Made by a program: the position numbers and the translations under genes
Notes under the pieces: model-generated
Told to the model about the DNA's origin: nothing
The model's input: only the letters and a program-made list of their open reading frames with translations
Databases searched by the model: none
Assembly: GCF_039414295.1 (NCBI RefSeq)
Contig: NZ_JBCITM010000014.1
Location: forward strand, 32,463 to 96,462
Length of the DNA: 64,000 bases
Direction: 5' to 3'
From: Anoxynatronum sibiricum
Lineage (GTDB): Bacteria > Bacillota > Clostridia > Peptostreptococcales > Tindalliaceae
Shown here: one piece after another, positions 45,216 through 52,752 of the stretch
How the letters are laid out: each line of letters opens with the position of its first letter
Position numbering within the stretch: the stretch's first letter is position 1

Positions 45216-45965
45216 ATGTATGAAACAACCCGCTATCTGGCCGCAGGTGACCATGCCCTGGTGATGGAATTTGGAAATGAAATTGCTGATGCCATCAACC
45301 AGAAGATCAGAGCCATGAGTCTGGCCATTGAGCAGGAAAACATTCAGGGCATCTCCGAACTGGTGCCCACCTACCGCTCCATGATGATTCACTACGATCC
45401 CCTGATGATCTCGGGGGAAAACCTCACCCGTCAGCTGCGCCGGCTGGAACAGCAGCTGGCAGATATTCAGCTGCCTCCGCCCCGGGTCACCGTGATTCCC
45501 ACCCTGTACGGTGGTGAGTACGGGCCCGATCTGGCCACCGTGGCCGGGCACAACCAGCTGACAGAAGCAGCAGTGATTGAAAAGCACACCTCCAGGGAAT
45601 ACCTGATTTACATGCTGGGTTTCACCCCCGGCTTCCCTTATCTGGGAGGCATGGACCCTGCCATTGCCACCCCCCGGCTGGCCACCCCCCGCACCAAAAT
45701 CAGAGGTGGTTCAGTGGGCATTGCCGGGAGTCAGACCGGCATTTATTCCATCGACAGCCCCGGAGGCTGGCAGCTCATCGGCTGGACACCGGTTCCCCTG
45801 TACGACCCTGAGGCAGCCACACCCATCCTGCTGAAAGCAGGGAATTACGTGAAATTTGAAGCCGTCAGCCAGGCCGACTATGAAGCCATGAAACCCCAGC
45901 TGCAAAACCGCACCTATACCTGTCGGGAGTACCCCTTCATACCGGGAGGTGATGGCCATGCGTGA
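45216..45965 (+). CDS. pxpB: 5-oxoprolinase subunit B (KipI family)
   Basis: 249 residues of KipI/PxpB type: GDHALVMEFGNEI near the start, then HTSREYLIYMLGFTPGFPYLGGMD and RTKIRGGSVGIAGSQTGIYSIDSPGGWQLIG, the hallmark of the family. Forms the PxpB-PxpC heterodimer. GGGAGG at 45202-45207 serves ATG 45216; the upstream ATG 45198 lies before that site. Overlaps pxpC by 8 bases. Confidence 0.94.
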   Translation: MYETTRYLAAGDHALVMEFGNEIADAINQKIRAMSLAIEQENIQGISELVPTYRSMMIHYDPLMISGENLTRQLRRLEQQLADIQLPPPRVTVIPTLYGGEYGPDLATVAGHNQLTEAAVIEKHTSREYLIYMLGFTPGFPYLGGMDPAIATPRLATPRTKIRGGSVGIAGSQTGIYSIDSPGGWQLIGWTPVPLYDPEAATPILLKAGNYVKFEAVSQADYEAMKPQLQNRTYTCREYPFIPGGDGHA

Positions 45966-47031
45966 ACTGAAAATCATCAAACCCGGTTTACTCACCACCG
46001 TTCAGGACGCCGGCCGTAAGGGCTTTCAGCAGTATGGCGTTCCTGTCTCAGGGGTGATGGACCACTATGCCTTTGAAATGGCCAACCTGTTGGTGGGCAA
46101 CGACACGGCAGCGGCAATGCTGGAAGCCACCCTGCTGGGGCCGGAAATTGTCTTCGAAACCGACGGCCTGCTGGCGGTAACCGGGGGCGATCTGGGGGCC
46201 GTGTTCAACGGCGAACCCCTTCCCCTGTGGCAGGCAGTGCCGGTGACTTCGGGAGACAAACTGGTCTTCAAAGGTATTCGCAGCGGCTGCCGCTGTTACA
46301 TTGCCATCTCCGGCGGCCTTCAGGTCCCGGTGATCATGGGCAGCCGCTCCACCTACACCCGGGGCAACCTGGGAGGTTACCAGGGCCGGGCGCTGAAAGC
46401 CGGCGACCATCTTCCCGTGGGCGACCTGCCTCTGCCGGCAGCAGCCTTGACCCAGTTGGCAGAGAAGCGGCAGATCACCCCTGCTTATCAGTATGCCAAA
46501 GAAATCACCCTGCGGGTGGTTCCCGGCCCTCAAGAAGACGCCTTTTCGACCCAGGGACTGGAAACCTTCTACCAGCAGCCCTATACCGTCACCAACGAAT
46601 GTGACCGCATGGGCTACCGGTTGGAAGGCACCCCCATTACCCACGAAGCAGGTGCCGACATCATCTCCGACGGCATTGCCATGGGTGCCGTTCAGGTGCC
46701 GGGCCACGGCATGCCCATCGTCATGATGGCCGACCGCCAGACCACCGGCGGCTATACGAAAATTGCCAACGTCATCAGCGCCGACCTGCCCCTCATGGCC
46801 CAGGCAAAACCGGGAGACATTCTCCGGTTCACAAAAGTAACCGTTGAAGAGGCCCAGCACATCTGGGCAGCCCGGCAACAGGAAATGGCAACAGTGAAAA
46901 AGACAATGGCCCTCACCCCGCAGGATGAAGCAGAACCCCGACGTGAAAACAACCGTTACCGAAAAGAACTTTTTCGGTTTCGCCGGGGCGGCAGGCCATA
47001 TGCCCTGGTGGTGGAAGAATTAGAGGAGTAG
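45958..47031 (+). CDS. pxpC: 5-oxoprolinase subunit C (KipA family)
   Basis: 357 residues: KPGLLTTVQDAGRKGFQQYGVPVSGVMDHYAF starts the cyclophilin-like allophanate-hydrolase subunit 2 fold, followed by SRSTYTRGNLGGYQGRAL, SDGIAMGAVQVPG and GMPIVMMADRQTTGGYTKIANV. Partner of PxpB. ATG 45958 is 8 bases after GGGAGG; two earlier in-frame starts abut that site. A terminator ends the operon. Confidence 0.94.
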   Translation: MRELKIIKPGLLTTVQDAGRKGFQQYGVPVSGVMDHYAFEMANLLVGNDTAAAMLEATLLGPEIVFETDGLLAVTGGDLGAVFNGEPLPLWQAVPVTSGDKLVFKGIRSGCRCYIAISGGLQVPVIMGSRSTYTRGNLGGYQGRALKAGDHLPVGDLPLPAAALTQLAEKRQITPAYQYAKEITLRVVPGPQEDAFSTQGLETFYQQPYTVTNECDRMGYRLEGTPITHEAGADIISDGIAMGAVQVPGHGMPIVMMADRQTTGGYTKIANVISADLPLMAQAKPGDILRFTKVTVEEAQHIWAARQQEMATVKKTMALTPQDEAEPRRENNRYRKELFRFRRGGRPYALVVEELEE

Positions 47032-47057
47032 AAGGAGTCTTAACACAGCAAATCAGT

Positions 47058-47094
47058 CACCAAAAAAAGAACCGCACGGGTTCTTTTTTTGGTG
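47058..47094 (+). terminator. Rho-independent terminator of the pxp operon
   Basis: CACCAAAAAAAGAACC pairs with GGTTCTTTTTTTGGTG around a 5-base loop; the A/T-rich part of the stem gives both polarity signals. Confidence 0.85.
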
Positions 47095-47243
47095 GTACGG
47101 TGGTGTTCCCGGCACTGGCACAGTCTTGCGAATGAAAATTATGAGTGATGAAAATCATCAATCTTGGAAAAAAGAAGGAAATGCTGTTGAAAGAGCGAAA
47201 TGAGTACCAGAGGTTATTTTCTGTTAAAGATGAGGGAGTGAAC

Positions 47244-47639
47244 GTGAAGATGCTGGAAAAAAAGTTAACAATGATCGTCATGAATGAGACATATGGGGTT
47301 TGCAGACTCGATAATAATCAACCAGTACCTGAGTGGGCTAAAAATAGTAGGTTTTATTCAATAACAAGAACCTTTGAGGAACTGTCAATCGTATGTTCCC
47401 AAGAAATCATTCCAGACGACGTGAAATGTGAAAAGGATTGGAGGATGCTAAAAGTAGAAGGGCCACTGGATTTTTCACTGATTGGCATTCTCTCTTCAAT
47501 TAGTACAGTATTAGCACAAAGCAAAATAAGTATATTTGCAATTTCCACCTTCGATACTGACTACATTCTTCTAAAGAATAAAGACTTTGACAATGCGATA
47601 GAAGCGTTGAGCAATGAAGGATATGAAATCACAGCATGA
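47244..47639 (+). CDS. ACT domain-containing protein
   Basis: About 131 residues. The C-terminal half is an ACT-type domain of the CASTOR/aspartokinase-like class (RMLKVEGPLDFSLIGILSSISTVLAQSKISIFAISTFDTDYILLK). The N-terminal half (LTMIVMNETYGVCRLDNNQPVPEW) matches the partner ACT-like half of these stand-alone proteins. They probably bind amino acids; function unknown. GTG 47244 is 6 bases after GAGGGA; the longer frame from 47145 has no ribosome binding site. Base composition is much richer in A+T than the pxp genes before it. Confidence 0.8.
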   Translation: MKMLEKKLTMIVMNETYGVCRLDNNQPVPEWAKNSRFYSITRTFEELSIVCSQEIIPDDVKCEKDWRMLKVEGPLDFSLIGILSSISTVLAQSKISIFAISTFDTDYILLKNKDFDNAIEALSNEGYEITA

Positions 47640-47688
47640 AGACACAGTGTAGACATGCGTGTTGTTATAACAAGTCAGGAGAGTGCTT

Positions 47689-47976
47689 ATGGGTGTTATA
47701 ATGGAAATAGTAGTAGAAGTTCTTTTCGATTATGTTTCAGGGGGATTTCAGTTTACTCTTTCTAAGATTATAAAGAAGCGTGGCATTACGAAGTTTAGAG
47801 TTTTTGATTATGTCTTAATGTTTATCATTTTAGGATGTTATTGCTTGTATACATTTCGGGAGATGGAACTAGTATTATGGATAATAGCTTCAGCTGGTTT
47901 AGCGCTTTTGTCCGCCCTCATACTAGGGACTATTTCAAATCTGGCATTCGTAAGCCAGTCTAGTCCAGAAAAATAG
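47689..47976 (+). CDS. Small hypothetical membrane protein
   Basis: 95 residues, not recognised. Two hydrophobic segments (FDYVLMFIILGCYCLYTF and LVLWIIASAGLALLSALILG) flank a charged linker (REME); a basic cytoplasmic stretch (KIIKKRGITKFR) precedes them. AGGAG lies about 7 bases before ATG 47689. It is in the AT-rich block. Confidence 0.55.
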   Translation: MGVIMEIVVEVLFDYVSGGFQFTLSKIIKKRGITKFRVFDYVLMFIILGCYCLYTFREMELVLWIIASAGLALLSALILGTISNLAFVSQSSPEK

Positions 47977-48022
47977 ATTTGAATTTATCGGTAAGACCAA
48001 AGATTGAGAAGGGAGAATATGT

Positions 48023-48517
48023 ATGCCCAAAAAATCTTTCAACGAGAAACTCAACAGTTCAGGAGACTTGCCAAAGATTGAATTCATAGGGTTTGATAAC
48101 AAGATGGCAAAGCGGTTTGGCTGCGGCAACATGCTGATAGCAGCTCCCATTGAATATGATGAGGTGATGAAAAAAATACCTGAGGGAGAACTGGTTACTT
48201 CCCACGAAATTAGAGATTACCTTGCCCAAAAACATGGAGCCGACTTCACTTGCCAACTGACAGCCGGCATATTTATCAACATTGTTGCCAATGCATCACA
48301 GGAACGGGAAGACCTGGGAAGTAAAGAGATAACGCCGTACTGGCGTACATTAAAAAAGGATGGCGAGTTAAATGAAAAGTATCCAGGCGGTATAGACCAG
48401 CAAAAGATGTTGTTGGAGATGGAAGGGCATGAAGTGATTAAAAAAGGCAAACGCTATTTTGTCAAAGACTATGAAAAGGTATTGAGCCAACGGCACAAAG
48501 AAGAACGATCACGTTGA
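48023..48517 (+). CDS. MGMT-like (alkyltransferase fold) protein
   Basis: 164 residues resembling the DNA-binding domain family of O6-methylguanine-DNA methyltransferases (GELVTSHEIRDYLAQKHGADFTCQLTAGIFINIVAN, then YWRTLKKDGELNEKYPGG). The catalytic PCHR motif is absent, so it is not an active alkyltransferase; an alkyltransferase-like DNA-binding role is possible. Similar proteins are often annotated simply as MGMT family. GGGAGAA precedes the start. Confidence 0.7.
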   Translation: MPKKSFNEKLNSSGDLPKIEFIGFDNKMAKRFGCGNMLIAAPIEYDEVMKKIPEGELVTSHEIRDYLAQKHGADFTCQLTAGIFINIVANASQEREDLGSKEITPYWRTLKKDGELNEKYPGGIDQQKMLLEMEGHEVIKKGKRYFVKDYEKVLSQRHKEERSR

Positions 48518-48537
48518 AAATAAAAAGGGTGGATGTA

Positions 48538-48960
48538 ATGAGACAATCGATTGTGCATATTGCCTTAGTGGTAAGAGACTATGATGAAGCCATTGAATTT
48601 TATACCCAAAAACTGGGGTTTGAGCTGGTGGAAGATACATACCAGCCAGAACAAGATAAACGCTGGGTTGTTGTATCACCGCCTGGGTCATCAGGAACCA
48701 CCATATTACTTGCAAGGGCCTCTAAACCTGAACAACTGACATTTATAGGAAATCAGGCAGGGGGCCGCATTTTTCTTTTTCTGGGAACAGATGATTTTTG
48801 GAGAGATTATAACCAAATGAAGGCAGCGGGGATAGCCTTTGTAAGAGCCCCAAAGGAACAAGAGTATGGCACAGTTGCAGTGTTTAAAGACTTATATGGC
48901 AATCTGTGGGACCTGGTGCAGTTCGAAGAAAATCATTCAATGGCGAAACGGGTAAAATAA
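48538..48960 (+). CDS. VOC family (glyoxalase-like) protein
   Basis: 140 residues with two beta-alpha-beta-beta-beta units of the vicinal oxygen chelate fold: VHIALVVRDYDEAIEFYTQKLGFELVED at the N-terminus and VFKDLYGNLWDLVQF at the C-terminus, holding likely metal residues (H7, E-terminal region). Substrate unknown: lactoylglutathione-like, fosfomycin or aromatic ring cleavage enzymes share the fold. AGGGTGG precedes ATG 48538. It is 11 bases from the RidA-like gene. Confidence 0.85.
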   Translation: MRQSIVHIALVVRDYDEAIEFYTQKLGFELVEDTYQPEQDKRWVVVSPPGSSGTTILLARASKPEQLTFIGNQAGGRIFLFLGTDDFWRDYNQMKAAGIAFVRAPKEQEYGTVAVFKDLYGNLWDLVQFEENHSMAKRVK

Positions 48961-48971
48961 GGAGTGATGTT

Positions 48972-49364
48972 ATGAAAGCGTTTCGAAATCCTGGCAACAT
49001 CCACAGCCCTTTGGCCGCTTACACACACCAAATTGAAGTTTCAGGAAATACCCGATGGCTCGTCTTATCCGGTCAACTGGGAAAAGATGAGAAGGGGTTT
49101 GTTCCAACGGATCCAATGAAGCAAATTGAAATTGCCATCGATAATATCGCCAAAAACCTTCATGCAGCAAATATGAACATGGAAGATTTGGTGAAAGTAG
49201 TTTTTTATCTGGTGGGAGACATTGACAGCGCAAGAAGAAGAGAAGTTATAGCGAAAGCTTTCAATGGACACGAGCCCTGTATGACAATGCTGTATGTAAC
49301 CGCTTTAGCTGATTCTGCGTATAAAGTGGAAATTGATGCGTGGGCATGCGCAGACATCGAGTGA
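48972..49364 (+). CDS. RidA family protein
   Basis: 130 residues of the YjgF/YER057c/UK114 family: WLVLSGQLGKDEKGFVPTDPMKQIEIAIDNIAKNL and VVFYLVGD, ending VTALADSAYKVEIDAWA. The usual catalytic Arg before the C-terminal strand (as in 'R..VE') is not clear here: the position reads LADSAYKVEIDA, so deaminase activity on imines is doubtful; the protein may belong to an Rid subgroup with another role. GGAGTG lies 8 bases before ATG 48972. Confidence 0.85.
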   Translation: MKAFRNPGNIHSPLAAYTHQIEVSGNTRWLVLSGQLGKDEKGFVPTDPMKQIEIAIDNIAKNLHAANMNMEDLVKVVFYLVGDIDSARRREVIAKAFNGHEPCMTMLYVTALADSAYKVEIDAWACADIE

Positions 49365-49741
49365 TGACCCATTGAAGAAGGACCCTATTATTGTTGCTAA
49401 TCCAGAAAACGGCTTTATACCCTGAAATTCCAGCATATAATAAAGCAATTAGCGCTGCCGGGGGGCAGGGTGCAATGCTCATCGACTGATAGGGCGCTGT
49501 GATAGACGCTTGAAGCAGACAAACAGACAATAATAATGGGAGAAAAGGTGAAAAAGCTAATAACTGGCTCCGTAGGAGTGGTTTAGGAAACCATCTTGTG
49601 AACAAGTCAGTTTCTATGTGACTCAGTGAAAAATAAACATCGGCAGAAGAAAAGAAGTCATCATATGAAGCCAACTTGTTGAAGCTGAAGCTGCCAACGG
49701 CGCAGCATTGCAGTTTGGAAGAGGGGGATCAAGGACGGGTT
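49365..49741 (+). other. Intergenic region with possible gene fragment
   Basis: No intact gene. A short frame ending at the TGA near 49487 encodes a protein-like stretch (TALYPEIPAYNKAISAAGG) without a start or ribosome binding site, possibly a remnant. The rest shows nothing recognisable. Confidence 0.4.
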
Positions 49742-50560
49742 ATGAAAAAATATAAAGTCAGTGAATTTTCCAAATGGATGGGTGTGAGCATCAAAACACT
49801 GAAACATTATGAAAAATTCAAAATTCTGGTACCCGAAAAAGATGAACAAACCAGTTACAGATATTACAATTTTACCCACGGGGAAAGAATCCTTCGAAGT
49901 AAAGGACTAACCAGTCTGGGCATTTCCCTCAACGAAATATCCCAATACATGAACAACAAGGGAATGGACGAGATTGTTGATATTCTAACTCGATGTGAAG
50001 AAGAGCTTTCCAGGGAAATGGATGCGATACGTTTAAAGCGGAAGCGCATCCATGAGTTAAAGGAGCAGTGCACATTGTTTATGGAAAAACCAAATACCTG
50101 GATGATTGCCACGCGAAAGCCCTGCTACTTCATCAAGCATGTTCAAGATAAAGCCTTTGTAGAATGTGAAAAAATGAAAAACATTGTGGCAGACTTGATG
50201 AAATGCGTTCCACATACCATGAAGTTAGCCTATTTGCCGCAAAAGGAGATTGAAAGAAACGCATTAGACCCCATTTGGGGGTTGGGAATAAATGGCGATA
50301 CAGCAGAATATCTGAAACTTGACGTGAGTGAACCCGTACTTTTTTTGAAGGAAGAAGCATGCTTCCTGTATACTTACAGCCAATATGCCACAGAAATTTC
50401 CATGGAAGAAATTATGGCAAAAGTATTGGAAATTATGAAAAAACAAGGATATACACCGGCAGGCGATGTTCTCATTGAGGGAGGCATCGATCAATACCCG
50501 AACACCAAACGTGTTTTTCAATTGTTAATTTGGGTTCCCATCAGCAAAAACCAACGATAA
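49742..50560 (+). CDS. MerR family transcriptional regulator
   Basis: 272 residues. N-terminal winged helix: YKVSEFSKWMGVSIKTLKHYEKFKILVPEKDEQTSYRYY, then a dimerisation coiled coil (IVDILTRCEEELSREMDAIRLKRKRIHELKEQ) and a C-terminal ligand domain of the GyrI/BmrR-like type (WMIATRKPCYFI ... GVLIEGGIDQYP-like end). Predicted to sit on the 19-bp-spacer promoter of the flavoprotein gene downstream and activate it when ligand binds. ATG 49742 is used; upstream frame residues lack a ribosome binding site. Confidence 0.9.
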   Translation: MKKYKVSEFSKWMGVSIKTLKHYEKFKILVPEKDEQTSYRYYNFTHGERILRSKGLTSLGISLNEISQYMNNKGMDEIVDILTRCEEELSREMDAIRLKRKRIHELKEQCTLFMEKPNTWMIATRKPCYFIKHVQDKAFVECEKMKNIVADLMKCVPHTMKLAYLPQKEIERNALDPIWGLGINGDTAEYLKLDVSEPVLFLKEEACFLYTYSQYATEISMEEIMAKVLEIMKKQGYTPAGDVLIEGGIDQYPNTKRVFQLLIWVPISKNQR

Positions 50561-50624
50561 TAGGCGATAATTGAAATGATGCAGACATAAGCTGGAAAAA
50601 AGTGGAAGAAAATCAATTTAGCCC

Positions 50625-50655
50625 TTGACTTGCCTCTTGGGGTCAACTTTACAAT
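50625..50655 (+). promoter_or_regulatory. MerR-type promoter with 19-bp spacer
   Basis: TTGACT (50625-50630), 19-bp spacer, TACAAT (50650-50655), and a TTGAC...GTCAA dyad between 50625 and 50645. A long spacer with dyad is the hallmark of MerR-activated promoters. Confidence 0.75.
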
Positions 50656-50697
50656 ACTCTTGTTGGATAAACTTTTAACAAGGGAGATGGAAAAAAC

Positions 50698-52653
50698 ATG
50701 AAAAAACACATGAGTTTGGTTCTGGCACTGATGCTATTGTTGTCGCTGATGGCTTGCACCTCAGATGGTCCAGCAAGCCCTGCGCCAGATGAAACAACAG
50801 CGACTGAAACTTCGGTTGAAAATGCCTATACACCAGGGGTTTATAAAGGTGTTGGTAAAGGTCATGCCGGTGAGATGACTGTAGAAGTTGAGTTTAGTGA
50901 GAACAAAATTGAATCCATCGTAGTGGGAGAACACAAAGAAACTAAAGGCATCTATGAGCCTGCGGTTGAAAGAATTCCATCAACAATTATGGAAGAACAA
51001 ACATTGAATGTTGATGTAGTGACGGGTGCAACCAATACCAGCAAGGGTATTCTGGAAGCAGTTGCAGATGCAGTCAAGCAGGCCGGTGGAGATGTGGAAG
51101 CCCTGCGCAGCAAAGCAAGGGTTGAAACTGAAAAAAGCGCGGAAGAAATATCTGCTGACGTTGTTGTTGTGGGTGGCGGCGCTTCGGGTTCTGCGGCGGC
51201 GCTGGCAGCGGCTGAAAAAGGTGCTCACGTAATTCTGCTGGAAAAAGCGGCTGGTGTAAGTGGTGCAGGCTCAATGGCAGGAGCCTTGTTTGCAGACAGA
51301 AGCTCACTCCAAATTGCAGCGGGCAAAGAGGTGGATGCCCAGTGGATCTATGATCAATATATAAAAGACAGTAATTATCATGCAAATGCAGGACTTGTGA
51401 GTGCCATTATTCATAAATCGGCTTCCACGGTTGATTGGTTGGTGGAAAATGGCGTTAACCTGGTGGTGCTCGATGCGGGTCATGGGGCACAGTACAATCA
51501 TGTAGGGATGCCTGCAACAGCTCATGGATATGTGGACGGCGGCGTTATGGCCCTGCAGACGATTCATGAAAAAGTAGAATCTTATGGTGGTCAGGTGATG
51601 TACGAAACACCAGGGGAGAGCCTGATCATGGATGCCAATGGGAAAATTGCCGGCGTTATTGCCAGAAAAGTGGATGGTACTGAGCTGAGAATCACTGCAA
51701 AATCAGTTGTCATCGCCACGGGGGGCTTTGGCGGCAATGCAGAGATGATGGCAGAAAGATTCGGAACAAAATCGGGAACAGGTCTGGTGAGAACAGCGAC
51801 GGGCGATGGTGTTAAGATGGCTTGGTCTGCAGGTGCTGCAGAAGCAGGCATTGATGTTGCGCAGTGGTTTGGAATGACTTACGATGCTGATAAATCAAAA
51901 AACATGACCAATCCTCGAGAACTAACTGAATTGGTGAGAAACCCCTTGATGTTTGTTAATAAGGAAGGGAAGCGATTTGGTTCAGAGGAAGAGGCCTATG
52001 AAAGTGCAGCCTTGGGAAATATGATGTATAATCAGCCAAATGCAGAGATGTTTATTATTTTGGATACAGGCATTATTGAAAGAGTCGCCGAAGAGGGGCT
52101 GGCAAAAGTCTTTGTCGACAGATGGGGACATATGTATGGGCAGGGAATCAAATTTATGGAAGCAGGCAGAGAGCAAAATATTGACGCACTGACAGAGGCA
52201 TGGCGGATGCCTCGAGACTACACCGCTGTCATGGAAGAAGCTGTGGAAGCAGGCCTTGCAATAAAAGCCGACACCATTGAAGAGCTGGCCAGACTGCTGG
52301 ATGCCCCTTACTTGGTAGAAGAAGTGGCATATTACAATACCATGGCCGCCAATGGCAAAGACACTCAGTTTTACAAAGATGCCAGTTTTATGAATCCTGT
52401 TGCTCAGGCTCCTTACTATGCTGTTGTTACGAAACTGCGTTGCCTTGGCACTTTGGGTGGTGTTGCTATTAACGAAGAGATTCAGGCTGTTGATGAAGCT
52501 GGCCAAACAATAGAAAATCTTTGGGTGGCAGGTGCCGATGCAGGTGGAATGTATGGTAACAGCTATGTCATGTTCGAAGGCGCGACCTTAGGATTTGCCT
52601 ATAACTCTGGAAGAATTGCAGGAGAAAATGCAGCTGAAAATGCAGGAAAATAG
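50698..52653 (+). CDS. Lipoprotein flavin reductase with one FMN-binding domain
   Basis: 651 residues. Lipobox LMAC anchors Cys20. One FMN-binding domain (about 45-128) ends in DVVTGAT (106-112). The FAD domain begins VVVGGGASGSAAA (157-167) and contains IATGGFGGNAEMM. Unlike the 23-kb enzyme, the C-terminus has GNSYVMFEGATLGFAYNSGR (from residue 620) instead of the Arg-containing GNRxGGN motif, so the carboxylate-binding Arg of fumarate reductases is missing and another substrate class is expected. Controlled by the adjacent MerR-type regulator. Likely an extracytoplasmic reductase fed by membrane flavins. Confidence 0.88.
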   Translation: MKKHMSLVLALMLLLSLMACTSDGPASPAPDETTATETSVENAYTPGVYKGVGKGHAGEMTVEVEFSENKIESIVVGEHKETKGIYEPAVERIPSTIMEEQTLNVDVVTGATNTSKGILEAVADAVKQAGGDVEALRSKARVETEKSAEEISADVVVVGGGASGSAAALAAAEKGAHVILLEKAAGVSGAGSMAGALFADRSSLQIAAGKEVDAQWIYDQYIKDSNYHANAGLVSAIIHKSASTVDWLVENGVNLVVLDAGHGAQYNHVGMPATAHGYVDGGVMALQTIHEKVESYGGQVMYETPGESLIMDANGKIAGVIARKVDGTELRITAKSVVIATGGFGGNAEMMAERFGTKSGTGLVRTATGDGVKMAWSAGAAEAGIDVAQWFGMTYDADKSKNMTNPRELTELVRNPLMFVNKEGKRFGSEEEAYESAALGNMMYNQPNAEMFIILDTGIIERVAEEGLAKVFVDRWGHMYGQGIKFMEAGREQNIDALTEAWRMPRDYTAVMEEAVEAGLAIKADTIEELARLLDAPYLVEEVAYYNTMAANGKDTQFYKDASFMNPVAQAPYYAVVTKLRCLGTLGGVAINEEIQAVDEAGQTIENLWVAGADAGGMYGNSYVMFEGATLGFAYNSGRIAGENAAENAGK

Positions 52654-52708
52654 ATTGGCTGTTTGACGAAACTACTGGAATGATGTAGTTGGCGAAAGAC
52701 AACACTAT

Positions 52709-52749
52709 AAATAGCCGATGCTTGACAACTTGTCAAACGTCGGCTATTT
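52709..52749. terminator. Bidirectional hairpin terminator
   Basis: AAATAGCCGA/TCGGCTATTT stem extended by an inner TTGACA/TGTCAA helix, between the flavoprotein and the convergent GNAT-fusion gene. Confidence 0.8.
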
Positions 52750-52752
52750 GTA

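Noticed and set aside
47114..47132. Sigma-54-like TGGCAC-N4-TTGC before the ACT-domain gene
   Set aside because: The GG-GC distance is 9 rather than 10 bases and the last -12 base is G; spacing is strict for sigma-54, so function is unlikely.
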